26,317 nucleotides of DNA from JAEUPI01 sp035499355 (GTDB lineage Bacteria; Pseudomonadota; Gammaproteobacteria; Burkholderiales; Burkholderiaceae_C). The position numbers and the translations under genes are program-made. Shown one piece after another: positions 1 to 6,658 of the stretch. How positions within the stretch are numbered: the first letter of the stretch is position 1; each line of letters opens with the position of its first letter. The DNA lies in contig DATJYZ010000252.1 of the NCBI GenBank assembly GCA_035499355.1, positions 1-26,317 of the forward strand. Direction: 5' to 3'. Below the pieces are notes generated by a model. It ran no database searches. It saw only the letters and a list, made by a program, of their open reading frames with translations, and was not told the origin of the DNA.

Positions 1-992
1 TCGAGCTCGCGCCTGAGGTCGCGCGGTCCGCCGTCGCCGGCCTCGCGCAGCGTGGGCATCGACGCACGCAGCAGCGCGATCAGGTTCTTCTGCATCGTGC
101 TCGCGCGCGCCGGGTCGGTCTCGATCAGGTGGTCGATCGACGCCAGCGTGTTGAACAGGAAGTGCGGCTCGACCTGCGCCTGCATCGCCGCCATGCGCGC
201 CTCGACCACCTGCCGCTTCAGCGACTCGGCTTCCGCCGTCTCGGTGGCCTGCGCGGCCTGCGCTTCGGCCTGGATCTGGCGCTTGTAGGTGATCTTGATG
301 ACGCCCGACATGATGATCCACAGGAACGCCAGCTCGGGCAGGAAGTCGCCCAGGTGCGTGGTCTGCAAGCGGGTGCGCTTGCCGCCGGCCTCGGCCGCCG
401 CCTGTGCCGCCTCGCGGGCCGCATCGGCCTCGGCGCGTGCCTCTTCCCGCGCGTCCTCGATGGCTTCGACGATCGAGCGTCGGGCCTCCTCGACCGCCTC
501 GCGCACGGCCTCGCTGGTGGCGCCTGGCGGCAGGCGGATGTCGACCGAGGGGGCGACCGGCGGCACCGGCGGCACGGGGGGCGCTGGAATCGCGGGTGGC
601 ACCGGGGGCGCCTCGCCTGCACTGGCCGCTGCGCTGGCCGACGGCGTCCTGGGCGTGATGCGCACACCGGACTTGTCGATCGTGATCTCGTAGGCCTCGT
701 TGTGCTTGCTGCTGCTGCCGGGCTTGTCGGTGTCGATCGTGACGGTCGCCGACTTCGTCCGTGTCGGCTTGGGTGCCTCGTCGGCCACCACCGTCTGGCT
801 GATCTTCCAGCTGAACGGCGGCAAGTGCTGCAGGATGGCCGACACGATCAGCAGCAGCAGCGACAGCAACGCAAAGCGCCACCAGCTGATTCCGACCAGC
901 CAGCCGGCGTAGGCGTGGAATGCGCGCACGCTGGCGGCGGCCAAGCGCTGCCAGCGCGAGTCGGGGGTCGGGACGGCGGCGGGGCTGGACAT
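1..992 (-). CDS. LytS/YehU-type sensor histidine kinase (partial, C-terminus outside window)
   Basis: The gene reads leftward from ATG at 992 and is cut by the window edge after about 330 codons. The His_kinase-family (PF06580) phosphoacceptor motif QVEPHFLFN is present, with His277 as the likely phosphorylated residue. It is preceded by a helical stretch (about 236-275) that would form the dimerisation helix. Upstream are a membrane segment at about 37-55, a long extracytoplasmic region, and a second membrane segment at about 213-235. The extracytoplasmic part holds a proline-rich stretch (about 128-150) followed by a long Ala/Glu/Arg-rich helix (about 158-203) that looks like a coiled coil. 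LytS-type kinases usually pair with a LytTR-type response regulator, probably just beyond the left edge. The catalytic ATPase domain is not in the window. I infer an envelope-sensing role; the ligand is unknown. No good Shine-Dalgarno precedes the chosen ATG, so the exact start is moderately certain. Confidence 0.9.
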   Translation of the reverse strand, partial: MSSPAAVPTPDSRWQRLAAASVRAFHAYAGWLVGISWWRFALLSLLLLIVSAILQHLPPFSWKISQTVVADEAPKPTRTKSATVTIDTDKPGSSSKHNEAYEITIDKSGVRITPRTPSASAAASAGEAPPVPPAIPAPPVPPVPPVAPSVDIRLPPGATSEAVREAVEEARRSIVEAIEDAREEARAEADAAREAAQAAAEAGGKRTRLQTTHLGDFLPELAFLWIIMSGVIKITYKRQIQAEAQAAQATETAEAESLKRQVVEARMAAMQAQVEPHFLFNTLASIDHLIETDPARASTMQKNLIALLRASMPTLREAGDGGPRDLRREL

Positions 993-1027
993 CGGAGAGT
1001 CGGGCGCTGGGCGTTGGCGTTGCCGCG

Positions 1028-1038
1028 CAATATATGCA
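1028..1038 (-). promoter_or_regulatory. AT-rich patch, possible -10 region of the histidine kinase gene
   Basis: A TATATT-like sequence (minus strand, within gcaatatatgc) lies about 40 nt upstream of the histidine kinase ATG, in otherwise very GC-rich DNA. No convincing -35 box at 16-18 nt spacing was found, so this is only a candidate. Confidence 0.25.
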
Positions 1039-1135
1039 AGCGGTGCTGCCCGCGCTCCTGCAGCACGACGCAGTGCACCGCCGGTGGGCCCAAGTGCTGC
1101 CAGGGGCGACGGGACGCAGCGGCGTTCGTACGGCG

Positions 1136-1156
1136 GCCGGGCGAGCGAAGCCCGGC
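1136..1156 (-). terminator. Hairpin 3' of the 71-aa gene
   Basis: This is a perfect inverted repeat with 7-bp arms (gccgggc/gcccggc) and a 7-nt loop. It starts 8 nt past the stop codon of the small membrane protein gene on the minus strand. No T tract follows. It could be a Rho-independent-like or RNA-stabilising hairpin, or a REP-type element. Confidence 0.4.
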
Positions 1157-1163
1157 GGCGGAT

Positions 1164-1379
1164 TCAGTGCAGGACTTGCAGTCCGAACCCCAGCAGCGCG
1201 ACGGTGACGGTGACGCACAGCACCAGCGCCAGCAGCGTCATCGAGGCCCGGTCGTCCTCGGCCAAGCGGCGCACGGGGTCGTTCGCCGGCTCGATCGGGA
1301 AGGCGGGCACCGCTCCCGGTTGCCAGCGCGTGCGGATCTGCTCCCTGTGCTTTACCGAGCGAACTGACTGGACAGACAT
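1164..1379 (-). CDS. Small single-pass membrane protein, hypothetical (71 aa)
   Basis: A short ORF with a strong ribosome binding site: AGGAGG at 1385-1390 (minus strand), 5 nt before the ATG. The product has a basic, hydrophilic N-terminal part (about 1-46) and one hydrophobic segment near the C-terminus (about 47-67, rich in Leu and Val). It would be a tail-anchored or N-in single-pass inner-membrane protein. I do not recognise the family. It lies upstream of, and on the same strand as, the histidine kinase, with 171 bp and a hairpin between them, so a functional link is possible but not shown. The perfect ribosome binding site is the main reason to believe it is real. Confidence 0.6.
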   Translation of the reverse strand: MSVQSVRSVKHREQIRTRWQPGAVPAFPIEPANDPVRRLAEDDRASMTLLALVLCVTVTVALLGFGLQVLH

Positions 1380-1714
1380 CGGGACCTCCTGGGCTCGCCC
1401 CGGACAGTGGCGCAGGAGGATTGCACCGGAACCGTCGTCGCGAGGCGAGACAACCTGCGACAGGTTCGGTGTTCAAGAATGAACGGCCGGCAAGCAAGCC
1501 GCATCGCGGGCCGGACACCAGGGCCGGGCCCCTTGTAGAGCGTCTTCGGCAGCCATGAGGCGATACCGGGTCACCCGCACAGCCGGAGGATCGCCAACAC
1601 ACCGGACGGCTCCGCGTTTGTATGGGTTGCCCGAGTGTGGACAGAGGCGCAGCATTCGCGTTGCCAGCCGCGCACGGCCAGTGGTGTTCCCTTCCGTGTG
1701 GCAAAGGAGACGAC
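1380..1714. other. Intergenic region between the divergent small-protein gene and dctP
   Basis: No convincing gene is seen in this 335-bp stretch. It must hold the divergent promoters for the 71-aa membrane protein (leftward) and the dctPQM operon (rightward). The only clear structure is an inverted repeat, AACCTG-cga-CAGGTT, at 1452-1466, the size of a typical dimeric-repressor operator. No clear sigma-70 or sigma-54 promoter could be assigned by eye. A 60-codon minus-strand ORF (1473-1655) was dismissed. Confidence 0.5.
1452..1466. promoter_or_regulatory. Inverted repeat, possible operator
   Basis: A perfect 6-bp inverted repeat with a 3-bp spacer (AACCTG-cga-CAGGTT) in the divergent intergenic region upstream of dctP. 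Its size and place suit a regulator binding site. No regulator gene is adjacent in the window. Confidence 0.3.
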
Positions 1715-2857
1715 ATGACCGACTTTCAGGACCCGCGCGGACGCCCGGGTGACAAGCAGGCTACGCGTCGAGGCCTCCTCAAGACGGGCGGCGCGGTGGC
1801 CGCCGGCGCCGCGGCGATGATGTCGGCGCCGTTCGTCCGCAATGCGCAGGCTGCCGAAACCACGACCTGGAAGGTGCAGACTTCATGGCCGGCGGGGGTC
1901 GGGCTGCAGACCTTCAAGAACTGGTGTGCGTCGATCAAGGAGCAGACCGGCGGCGAACTCGAGCTAAAGCCCTTTGCGGCCAAGGAGGTCGTGGGCGACT
2001 TCGAACTGCTCGATGGCGTCAAGAACGGCGTGCTCGAAGCGATGAACTCGTTCACGCTGTACTGGGCCGGCAAGCTGCCGGCGACAGCGTTCCTGTCGTC
2101 GTACCTGATGGGATTGCGCTACCCGCACGAGTGGGACATCTTCTTCTACAGCAAGGATGGCCTCAAGGCTGCGCGCGAGATCTTCGCCAAGCAGGGCCTC
2201 TACTACGTCAATCGCATCCACCACGGGCCCAACATCATTCACTCGAAGAAGCCGATCCGCACGATCGAGGACTTCAAGGATCTCAAACTGCGCGTCCCCG
2301 GCGGCATGATCGCCGAAGGGTTCGCCGCGGCCGGAGCCAAGACCACGCTGCTGCCGGGCGGCGAGGTGTTCTCGGCCCTGGAGAAGGGCACGATCGAAGC
2401 GGCCGACTACACCGGCCCCGCCGTCAACTGGGACCTCGGCTTCCAGCAGGTCTCCAAGTACATCTGGACTGGGCCACCCGGGCTGGAGTCGATCTATCAG
2501 CCGGTCGACCTGATGGACTTCTGCGTGCGCATGGACGTGTGGAACAAGCTCTCGCCGAAGATGAAGGTGTGGCTCGACGATCAGATCCAGGTCTACTCGA
2601 ACATTCACCATGCGGCGATCCAGAGGGCCGACCTCGAAGCCTGGGGCAAGTTCGAGAAGGCCGGCGTTCAGATCAATCGTCTGCCCGCCGAGGACCTGCC
2701 CAAGTTCCAGCGCCTCGCGGTGCCGATCTGGTTCAAGTGGGCGAACAAGGACAAGGATGCGGCACGGCTGTTCAAGCTGCAACTCGAGGTGATGGAGTCG
2801 CACACGGTGGGCTACGTCACACCCGACATGTACAAGGGTCTGAAGATCGACATCTGA
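1715..2857 (+). CDS. dctP: TRAP transporter substrate-binding protein DctP (FcbT1/TakP-like)
   Basis: This is the periplasmic solute receptor of a TRAP transporter and hands a substrate, usually a carboxylate, to the DctQM membrane complex. The start is ATG at 1715, with AAAGGAG 5 nt upstream; an in-frame upstream ATG at 1622 has no ribosome binding site. The 380-aa product begins with a twin-arginine signal (TRRGLLKTGG, then a hydrophobic run, with cleavage near AQA-AE around residue 47). This suggests export folded by Tat, which is common in this subfamily. The motif LKLRVPGG places the conserved substrate-carboxylate arginine at about Arg193. The sequence resembles the mannitol/chloroaromatic and alpha-keto-acid branch (FcbT1, TakP). 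The exact ligand cannot be read from sequence. It is first in an operon with dctQ and dctM. Confidence 0.93.
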   Translation: MTDFQDPRGRPGDKQATRRGLLKTGGAVAAGAAAMMSAPFVRNAQAAETTTWKVQTSWPAGVGLQTFKNWCASIKEQTGGELELKPFAAKEVVGDFELLDGVKNGVLEAMNSFTLYWAGKLPATAFLSSYLMGLRYPHEWDIFFYSKDGLKAAREIFAKQGLYYVNRIHHGPNIIHSKKPIRTIEDFKDLKLRVPGGMIAEGFAAAGAKTTLLPGGEVFSALEKGTIEAADYTGPAVNWDLGFQQVSKYIWTGPPGLESIYQPVDLMDFCVRMDVWNKLSPKMKVWLDDQIQVYSNIHHAAIQRADLEAWGKFEKAGVQINRLPAEDLPKFQRLAVPIWFKWANKDKDAARLFKLQLEVMESHTVGYVTPDMYKGLKIDI

Positions 2858-2876
2858 TCCGCCCAACCCGTCGGGC

Positions 2877-2891
2877 GCCGCCGTCGGCGGC
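2877..2891 (+). terminator. Small hairpin in the dctP-dctQ spacer
   Basis: An inverted repeat GCCGCC-gtc-GGCGGC lies 19 nt after the dctP stop. It is the first of two hairpins in this spacer. It could protect or trim the dctP mRNA 3' end; no T tract follows. Confidence 0.35.
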
Positions 2892-2910
2892 TGACCGGCA
2901 CGCTCGCACG

Positions 2911-2931
2911 CAGGCGCCCAGGTGGCGCCTG
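2911..2931 (+). terminator. Attenuator-like hairpin between dctP and dctQ
   Basis: A perfect 8-bp stem (CAGGCGCC/GGCGCCTG) with a 5-nt loop, followed by ctatttgt, a weak T-rich run. It lies 54 nt past the dctP stop and 32 nt before the chosen dctQ start. A leaky terminator or mRNA-processing hairpin here would let the binding protein be made in excess over the permease. That is a common arrangement in binding-protein operons and is inferred here. Confidence 0.5.
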
Positions 2932-2963
2932 CTATTTGTCCCGACCCGCCGCCGCATGCGCAG

Positions 2964-4076
2964 ATGCCCAGCCTAGGTTTTGTCCTTCCGCACTGGCTGT
3001 ATTGGTCGGGGCTGCTGCTGTTCCCGTTGATCGCCGCGTATCTCGCCTCGCGTCAGCTGAAGAAGCCGCAGGACGGCCGTCCGTCGTTGGCCATCGCCTA
3101 CCTGTTCTGGCTCCTGGCGGGCTATCTCGGCATCCATCGCTTCTACCTGCGCAGCGCGTGGGGGTTCGTCTTCATTCCCTTCTTTCTCGGCATCGTCTAC
3201 TGCAATGCGCAGGTTCGCGACGTGCGCGACGACACATCGCGCACGTTTGCGGCCATGGAAAGCGCGCAGACCGCGCTGGCCCAGGCGCAGCCCGCAGCCG
3301 GCGGCGACGCCGCTGCGCTCGACAAGGCCAGGGCGGAGCTGGCTGCGCGCGAGCGCGAGTACGCGGCCGCCAAGGCGGTCACCGACCACTGGATCAGCCT
3401 GGTGCGGTGGGTGGCCGGGGCGCTTGGCCTGATGCTGCTGGTCGACGCGGCCCTGCTGCCCGGCGCGGTGCGGCGCCGCCGCGCCCTGGAGCAGGCCACC
3501 GCCGAGCCGCAGCACGCCCAGCCCGTGGTGCCGGAGATCCACGAGGGCGGCGTCGGCGAGGACCCGACGATCGCCGTGCACTCGCCGCTCACCGACCGGA
3601 TCGATGCGATCAACGTCAAGATCGGCGAGTTCGTCGCCTGGTGGGCCGTCATCGCGGTGTTCGTCTACTACTACGAGGTGATGGCGCGCTTCGTCTTCAA
3701 CTCGCCCACCAACTGGGTGCACGAGAGCATGTTCCTGATGTTCGGGATGCAGTACATGCTGTGCGGTGCATTCGCGTACTTCCAGGACCAGCATGTGCGC
3801 GTCGACGTCGTCTACACGCACTTCTCGACGCGCGGCAAGGCGATCGCCGACATCGTGAGCTCGCTGTTCTTCTTCATCTTCGTCGGCACCATGCTGTGGA
3901 CCAGCGCGCGCTTCGCGCTCGATGCGGTGCAGGTCGGCGAGCACTCGTTCACCGAGTGGGGGGTGCAGTACTGGCCGGTCAAGCTGACCATGCCGATCGG
4001 CGCCGCGCTGCTGCTGCTGCAGGGGATCTCCAAGCTGGTCAAGGACATCATGATCGTCACCAAGCGGGCGGCCTGA
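2964..4076 (+). CDS. dctQ: TRAP small permease subunit: TM2-like module, coiled coil and DctQ fusion
   Basis: This is the small membrane subunit of the TRAP transporter, but at 370 aa it is about twice the usual DctQ length. The C-terminal part (about 215-365) is a normal four-helix DctQ domain, with helices near 223-243, 255-275, 297-317 and 338-357. The N-terminal part has a hydrophobic segment (about 10-27), then a TM2-like domain (about 40-80) with the hallmark GIHRFYL between two helices. A charged, Ala/Glu-rich coiled-coil stretch (about 90-140), another membrane helix (147-165) and a polar linker follow. The ATG at 2964 is chosen because a GTG at 2922 lies inside the hairpin; neither has a strong ribosome binding site. 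The extra module's role is unknown. The two halves share one unbroken frame, so this is a fusion and not a frameshift. Confidence 0.88.
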   Translation: MPSLGFVLPHWLYWSGLLLFPLIAAYLASRQLKKPQDGRPSLAIAYLFWLLAGYLGIHRFYLRSAWGFVFIPFFLGIVYCNAQVRDVRDDTSRTFAAMESAQTALAQAQPAAGGDAAALDKARAELAAREREYAAAKAVTDHWISLVRWVAGALGLMLLVDAALLPGAVRRRRALEQATAEPQHAQPVVPEIHEGGVGEDPTIAVHSPLTDRIDAINVKIGEFVAWWAVIAVFVYYYEVMARFVFNSPTNWVHESMFLMFGMQYMLCGAFAYFQDQHVRVDVVYTHFSTRGKAIADIVSSLFFFIFVGTMLWTSARFALDAVQVGEHSFTEWGVQYWPVKLTMPIGAALLLLQGISKLVKDIMIVTKRAA

Positions 4077-4080
4077 GATG

Positions 4081-4178
4081 GGAAGGCCCCCACGCTCACT
4101 TCGTTCGCTGCCCCCAGGGCTTCGCAGAAGCCACTTCGTGGCTTCCGGGGCGCATCAGCGCCTTCGGGCGGCCGGACG
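4081..4178. repeat. Hairpin-rich intergenic repeat between dctQ and dctM
   Basis: The 110-bp dctQ-dctM gap is filled by a sequence with internal hairpins: GAAGCCAC-ttc-GTGGCTTC at 4127-4145 and GGCGC-atca-GCGCC at 4149-4162. It opens with cccccacgctcacttcgttc and closes with cgccttcgggcggcc. From memory, very similar sequences are dispersed between genes in many Rubrivivax- and Comamonadaceae-like genomes. Only one copy is visible here. It has no ribosome binding site or gene. As transcribed RNA inside the operon it could affect stability or translation of dctM. Confidence 0.6.
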
Positions 4179-4186
4179 GCACTGAC

Positions 4187-5557
4187 ATGGGCATTGAGAT
4201 CGGAATCGGCTGGCTGTGCCTGCTGCTGTTCGGGTCGCTGGCCCTGCTGCTGATGCACGGCCTGCCGATGGCGTTCTGCACCGGCAGCCTGGCGGTCATC
4301 TTCCTCTACGTGTTCGGCAACGGCGGCATCCTCAACATGCTGCCGTCGCGTGTGTTTCCGTTCATGACCGACTACCAGCTGTCGGCGGTGCCGCTGTTCA
4401 TCTTCATGGCCGCCGTGCTCGAGAAGGCGGGCATCATCGAAGAGCTGTTCGACGTCATCTACAAGTGGCTCGGTTCTCTCAAGGGCGGGCTCGCGTCGGC
4501 CACGGTGCTGGCCTGCACCGTGCTGGCCGCGATGGTCGGGGTGGTCGGTGCGACCGAGGTGACGATGGGGATGATCGCGCTGCCAGCGATGCTGCGGCGC
4601 GGCTACGAACCCAAGCTGGCGTGCGGCTCGCTGCTGGCCGGTGGCACGCTGGGCATCCTGATCCCGCCGTCGGTGATGGCGATCGTGTATGCGGTCGTGG
4701 CGCAGCAATCGCTGGGGGAACTGTTGATCGGATCGGTGTTTCCGGGCCTGCTCCTGTCGGGGATCTACATCGCCTACGTCACGATTCGCTGCTACGTCAA
4801 TCCGAGCCTGGGGCCGGCCCTGCCCAAAGAGGAGCGCGTCGACTTCGCCGAGAAGCTGCGCCTGCTGCGCAACACGATCGCGCCGATCCTGGTGATCCTG
4901 CTGGTGCTGGGAGTCATCTTCTTCGGCATCGCGACTCCCGTCGAGGCGGCTGGCATCGGCACCTTCGGCGCCCTCGTCGTGTGTGCGCTGCACCGCAGGC
5001 TGACATGGGTCGCGCTCTACGAGGCGGGCCTGGCCACGCTCAAGGCGACAGCGATGGTGATGTGGATCTTCTTCGGTGCGACGATGTTCGTCGGCTTCTT
5101 CATCATCAAGGGCGGGCAGACCTTCGTGTCCGAGATGATCCTGGGCACCGGGCTGCCTGCCTACGGCATCTTGCTCCTGATGATGGTGGTGCTCTTCATC
5201 CTCGGCATGTTCCTCGACTGGGTCGGCATCCTGCTGCTGACCGTGCCGATCTTCCTGCCGATCATGAAGAGCCTTCCGTTCACCGGTGTCGCGGCGTTGG
5301 CCGGCGTGCCAGCCGAGAGCATTCCGCTGTGGTACGGCGTCATCTTCATGGTCAACATGCAGATGGCGTTCCTCAGTCCGCCCTTTGGTTACTCGCTGTT
5401 CTACTTGAAGAGCGTGGCGCCGCCGCAGATCAGCATGGCGATGATCTTCCGCTCGGCGGTCCCGTTCCTGTGCCTGCAGGCATTGGGTCTTGGGCTGTGC
5501 ATCGTGTTTCCGCAGATCGTGTTGTGGCTGCCCAGCCTGGTGTACGCCGGACACTAG
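4187..5557 (+). CDS. dctM: TRAP transporter large permease subunit DctM
   Basis: This is the ion-coupled transport subunit of the TRAP system. The 456-aa product is hydrophobic throughout, with about 11-13 membrane segments, matching the usual DctM length. Family hallmarks are visible: a GATEVTMGMIALPAM stretch, then GTLGILIPPSVMAIVYA in the first repeat, and FLSPPFGYSLFY near the C-terminus. It fits the FcbT3-like branch, in keeping with the DctP type. The ATG at 4187 follows the intergenic repeat; the frame stays open far upstream, but this Met begins the protein-like sequence. Only weak purine-rich sequence precedes it. The stop TAG (5555-5557) consists of the TA target site and the first base of the adjacent IS630 element. 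The same codon would be restored without the element, so the protein is unaltered. Confidence 0.93.
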   Translation: MGIEIGIGWLCLLLFGSLALLLMHGLPMAFCTGSLAVIFLYVFGNGGILNMLPSRVFPFMTDYQLSAVPLFIFMAAVLEKAGIIEELFDVIYKWLGSLKGGLASATVLACTVLAAMVGVVGATEVTMGMIALPAMLRRGYEPKLACGSLLAGGTLGILIPPSVMAIVYAVVAQQSLGELLIGSVFPGLLLSGIYIAYVTIRCYVNPSLGPALPKEERVDFAEKLRLLRNTIAPILVILLVLGVIFFGIATPVEAAGIGTFGALVVCALHRRLTWVALYEAGLATLKATAMVMWIFFGATMFVGFFIIKGGQTFVSEMILGTGLPAYGILLLMMVVLFILGMFLDWVGILLLTVPIFLPIMKSLPFTGVAALAGVPAESIPLWYGVIFMVNMQMAFLSPPFGYSLFYLKSVAPPQISMAMIFRSAVPFLCLQALGLGLCIVFPQIVLWLPSLVYAGH

Positions 5558-6612
5558 TCCACTGAACCAGATGAATTGCACCTGATTCGATTGGCCGGGT
5601 TGTCGTACTTCCACTTCAGCGGCTTTGGGTTCTTGTTGTACTGGCGGATGTAGCGCATGAGTTTCTTGTCGAGGTCTTTGACGTTGGTGAAGACGCCGCG
5701 GGCGATCACCTGGCGCTGGATGCGGCTGAACCAGTTCTCGACCTGGTTGAGCCACGAGGAATAGGTGGGCGTGTGGTGAATCGCGACGTTGGGGTGCTGG
5801 GCCAGGAAGCCATCGACTGCGTCGGTCTTGTGCGCGCTGACGTTGTCGCAGATCACATGGATCGCCTTGCCCTTGGCCTGGCTGGCCACCACGTCGCCAA
5901 GGAAGGCGACGAACTGAGCGCTGGTGTGTCTGGGCGCGGTCATGCCCAGCACCTCGCCGGTGGTGGTGTTCAATGCCGCAAACAGGCTCAGGGTGCCGTT
6001 GCGCTTGTATTCGAAGCCGTGGCTCTGGGCGCGCCCGGGCGACAGCGGCAGCATCCGGTCCTTCCTGTCGAGCGCCTGGATCGCGGTCTTCTCATCCACG
6101 CAGAACACCGCCGCGTGCGCCGGCGGGTTCAGGTACAGCCCGATCACGTCGGCCGCCTTGGCCTCGAAGTCCGGATCGTTGGAGATCATGTGCCGCCCGA
6201 TGCGGTGCGGCTGCACGTTGTGCTTGCGCCAGACGCGCTGCACGGTCATGAACGGCAACTTCAACTCCGCAGCCAGCTTGCGGCTGCTCCAGTGCGTGGA
6301 CCCATCGCGCGGCTTGCGCGTGAGCGTGTGCTTGAGCACCCGCGCTTCGAGCTTGGCCGGATCGCGCGTGGGCGAGCGACCAGGGTGACGCGCGAACAAC
6401 CCGCCGAGGCGAGCTTCAACAAAGCGTGCGCCCCAGGTGGCAATGAAGCGCGAGTCGCACCGCAACTCGCGCTTGATCGCCGACCACGACGCGCCCTCAT
6501 CGAGCAGCAAGATCAATCGAGCACGACGAACCTGCGCAACCGCCGCCGTGCGGCTGCGCTGCAGCAACATCAGTTCGTCTCGCTCGGCCATCGTCACGTT
6601 CATCTGTTCCAT
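5554..6612 (-). CDS. IS630-family transposase (DDE)
   Basis: The 352-aa transposase is intact. The N-terminal half (about 1-145) is a helix-turn-helix DNA-binding region typical of IS630, including a winged-helix-like part near SSRKLAAELKLPFMTVQRVW. The DDE catalytic core follows: Asp173 in FCVDEKTAIQALDR, Asp256 in VICDNVSAHKT, and Glu292 in SSWLNQVENWFSRIQ. The conserved YKRNGTLSLFAAL segment sits between the first two. Nothing is missing, so the element could be active. The last 11 residues are coded by the terminal inverted repeat. The stop codon TAG is completed by the target TA and the chromosomal C outside it, so the protein end depends on the insertion site. The start ATG is at 6612, next to the right inverted repeat. 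Confidence 0.94.
   Translation of the reverse strand: MEQMNVTMAERDELMLLQRSRTAAVAQVRRARLILLLDEGASWSAIKRELRCDSRFIATWGARFVEARLGGLFARHPGRSPTRDPAKLEARVLKHTLTRKPRDGSTHWSSRKLAAELKLPFMTVQRVWRKHNVQPHRIGRHMISNDPDFEAKAADVIGLYLNPPAHAAVFCVDEKTAIQALDRKDRMLPLSPGRAQSHGFEYKRNGTLSLFAALNTTTGEVLGMTAPRHTSAQFVAFLGDVVASQAKGKAIHVICDNVSAHKTDAVDGFLAQHPNVAIHHTPTYSSWLNQVENWFSRIQRQVIARGVFTNVKDLDKKLMRYIRQYNKNPKPLKWKYDNPANRIRCNSSGSVD
5557..5589 (+). repeat. IS630 left terminal inverted repeat
   Basis: About 33 bp, beginning GTCCACTGAACCA and ending ATTGCACCTGATTCG. It pairs with 6620-6651 on the other strand, with a few mismatches and two one-base gaps. It also encodes the transposase C-terminus. Confidence 0.9.
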
Positions 6613-6619
6613 GCACCTT

Positions 6620-6651
6620 CGATCAGGTGCAATCTCATTGGTTCACTCGAC
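6620..6651 (-). repeat. IS630 right terminal inverted repeat
   Basis: About 32 bp, reading GTCGAGTGAACCA to ATTGCACCTGATCG on the minus strand. It is the partner of 5557-5589. Its inner edge abuts the start of the transposase gene. A small internal hairpin (TGCACC/GGTGCA at 6612-6631) overlaps the start codon and could dampen transposase translation in transcripts reading in from outside. Confidence 0.9.
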
Positions 6652-6658
6652 TAGCCGA

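Larger units (their letters stand above)
5555..6653 (-). mobile_element. IS630-family insertion sequence, complete, with TA target duplication
   Basis: The element proper covers 5557-6651 (1095 bp) and encodes one transposase. TA dinucleotides at 5555-5556 and 6652-6653 are the target duplication. Terminal inverted repeats of about 32-33 bp match closely, with shared blocks TGAACCA and ATTGCACCTGAT. The outer flanks are C on the left and G on the right, so the original target was CTAG, the known IS630 preference. Removing the element restores CACTAGCC, with only 4 bp between the convergent stop codons of dctM and the FHA gene. No other passenger gene is present. Confidence 0.93.

Noticed and set aside
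1473..1655. A 60-codon minus-strand ORF in the dctP upstream region
   Set aside because: No ribosome binding site, no domain-like or membrane pattern, and the region should hold promoters.
4081..4178. Riboswitch or small RNA between dctQ and dctM
   Set aside because: The sequence looks like a dispersed intergenic repeat rather than any riboswitch class I know, and it lies inside an operon.
2936..5557. One very long plus-strand frame covering dctQ and dctM
   Set aside because: Its first part is an out-of-frame reading of dctQ (Arg/Ala-rich, no helices). Only from 4187 does it become DctM.
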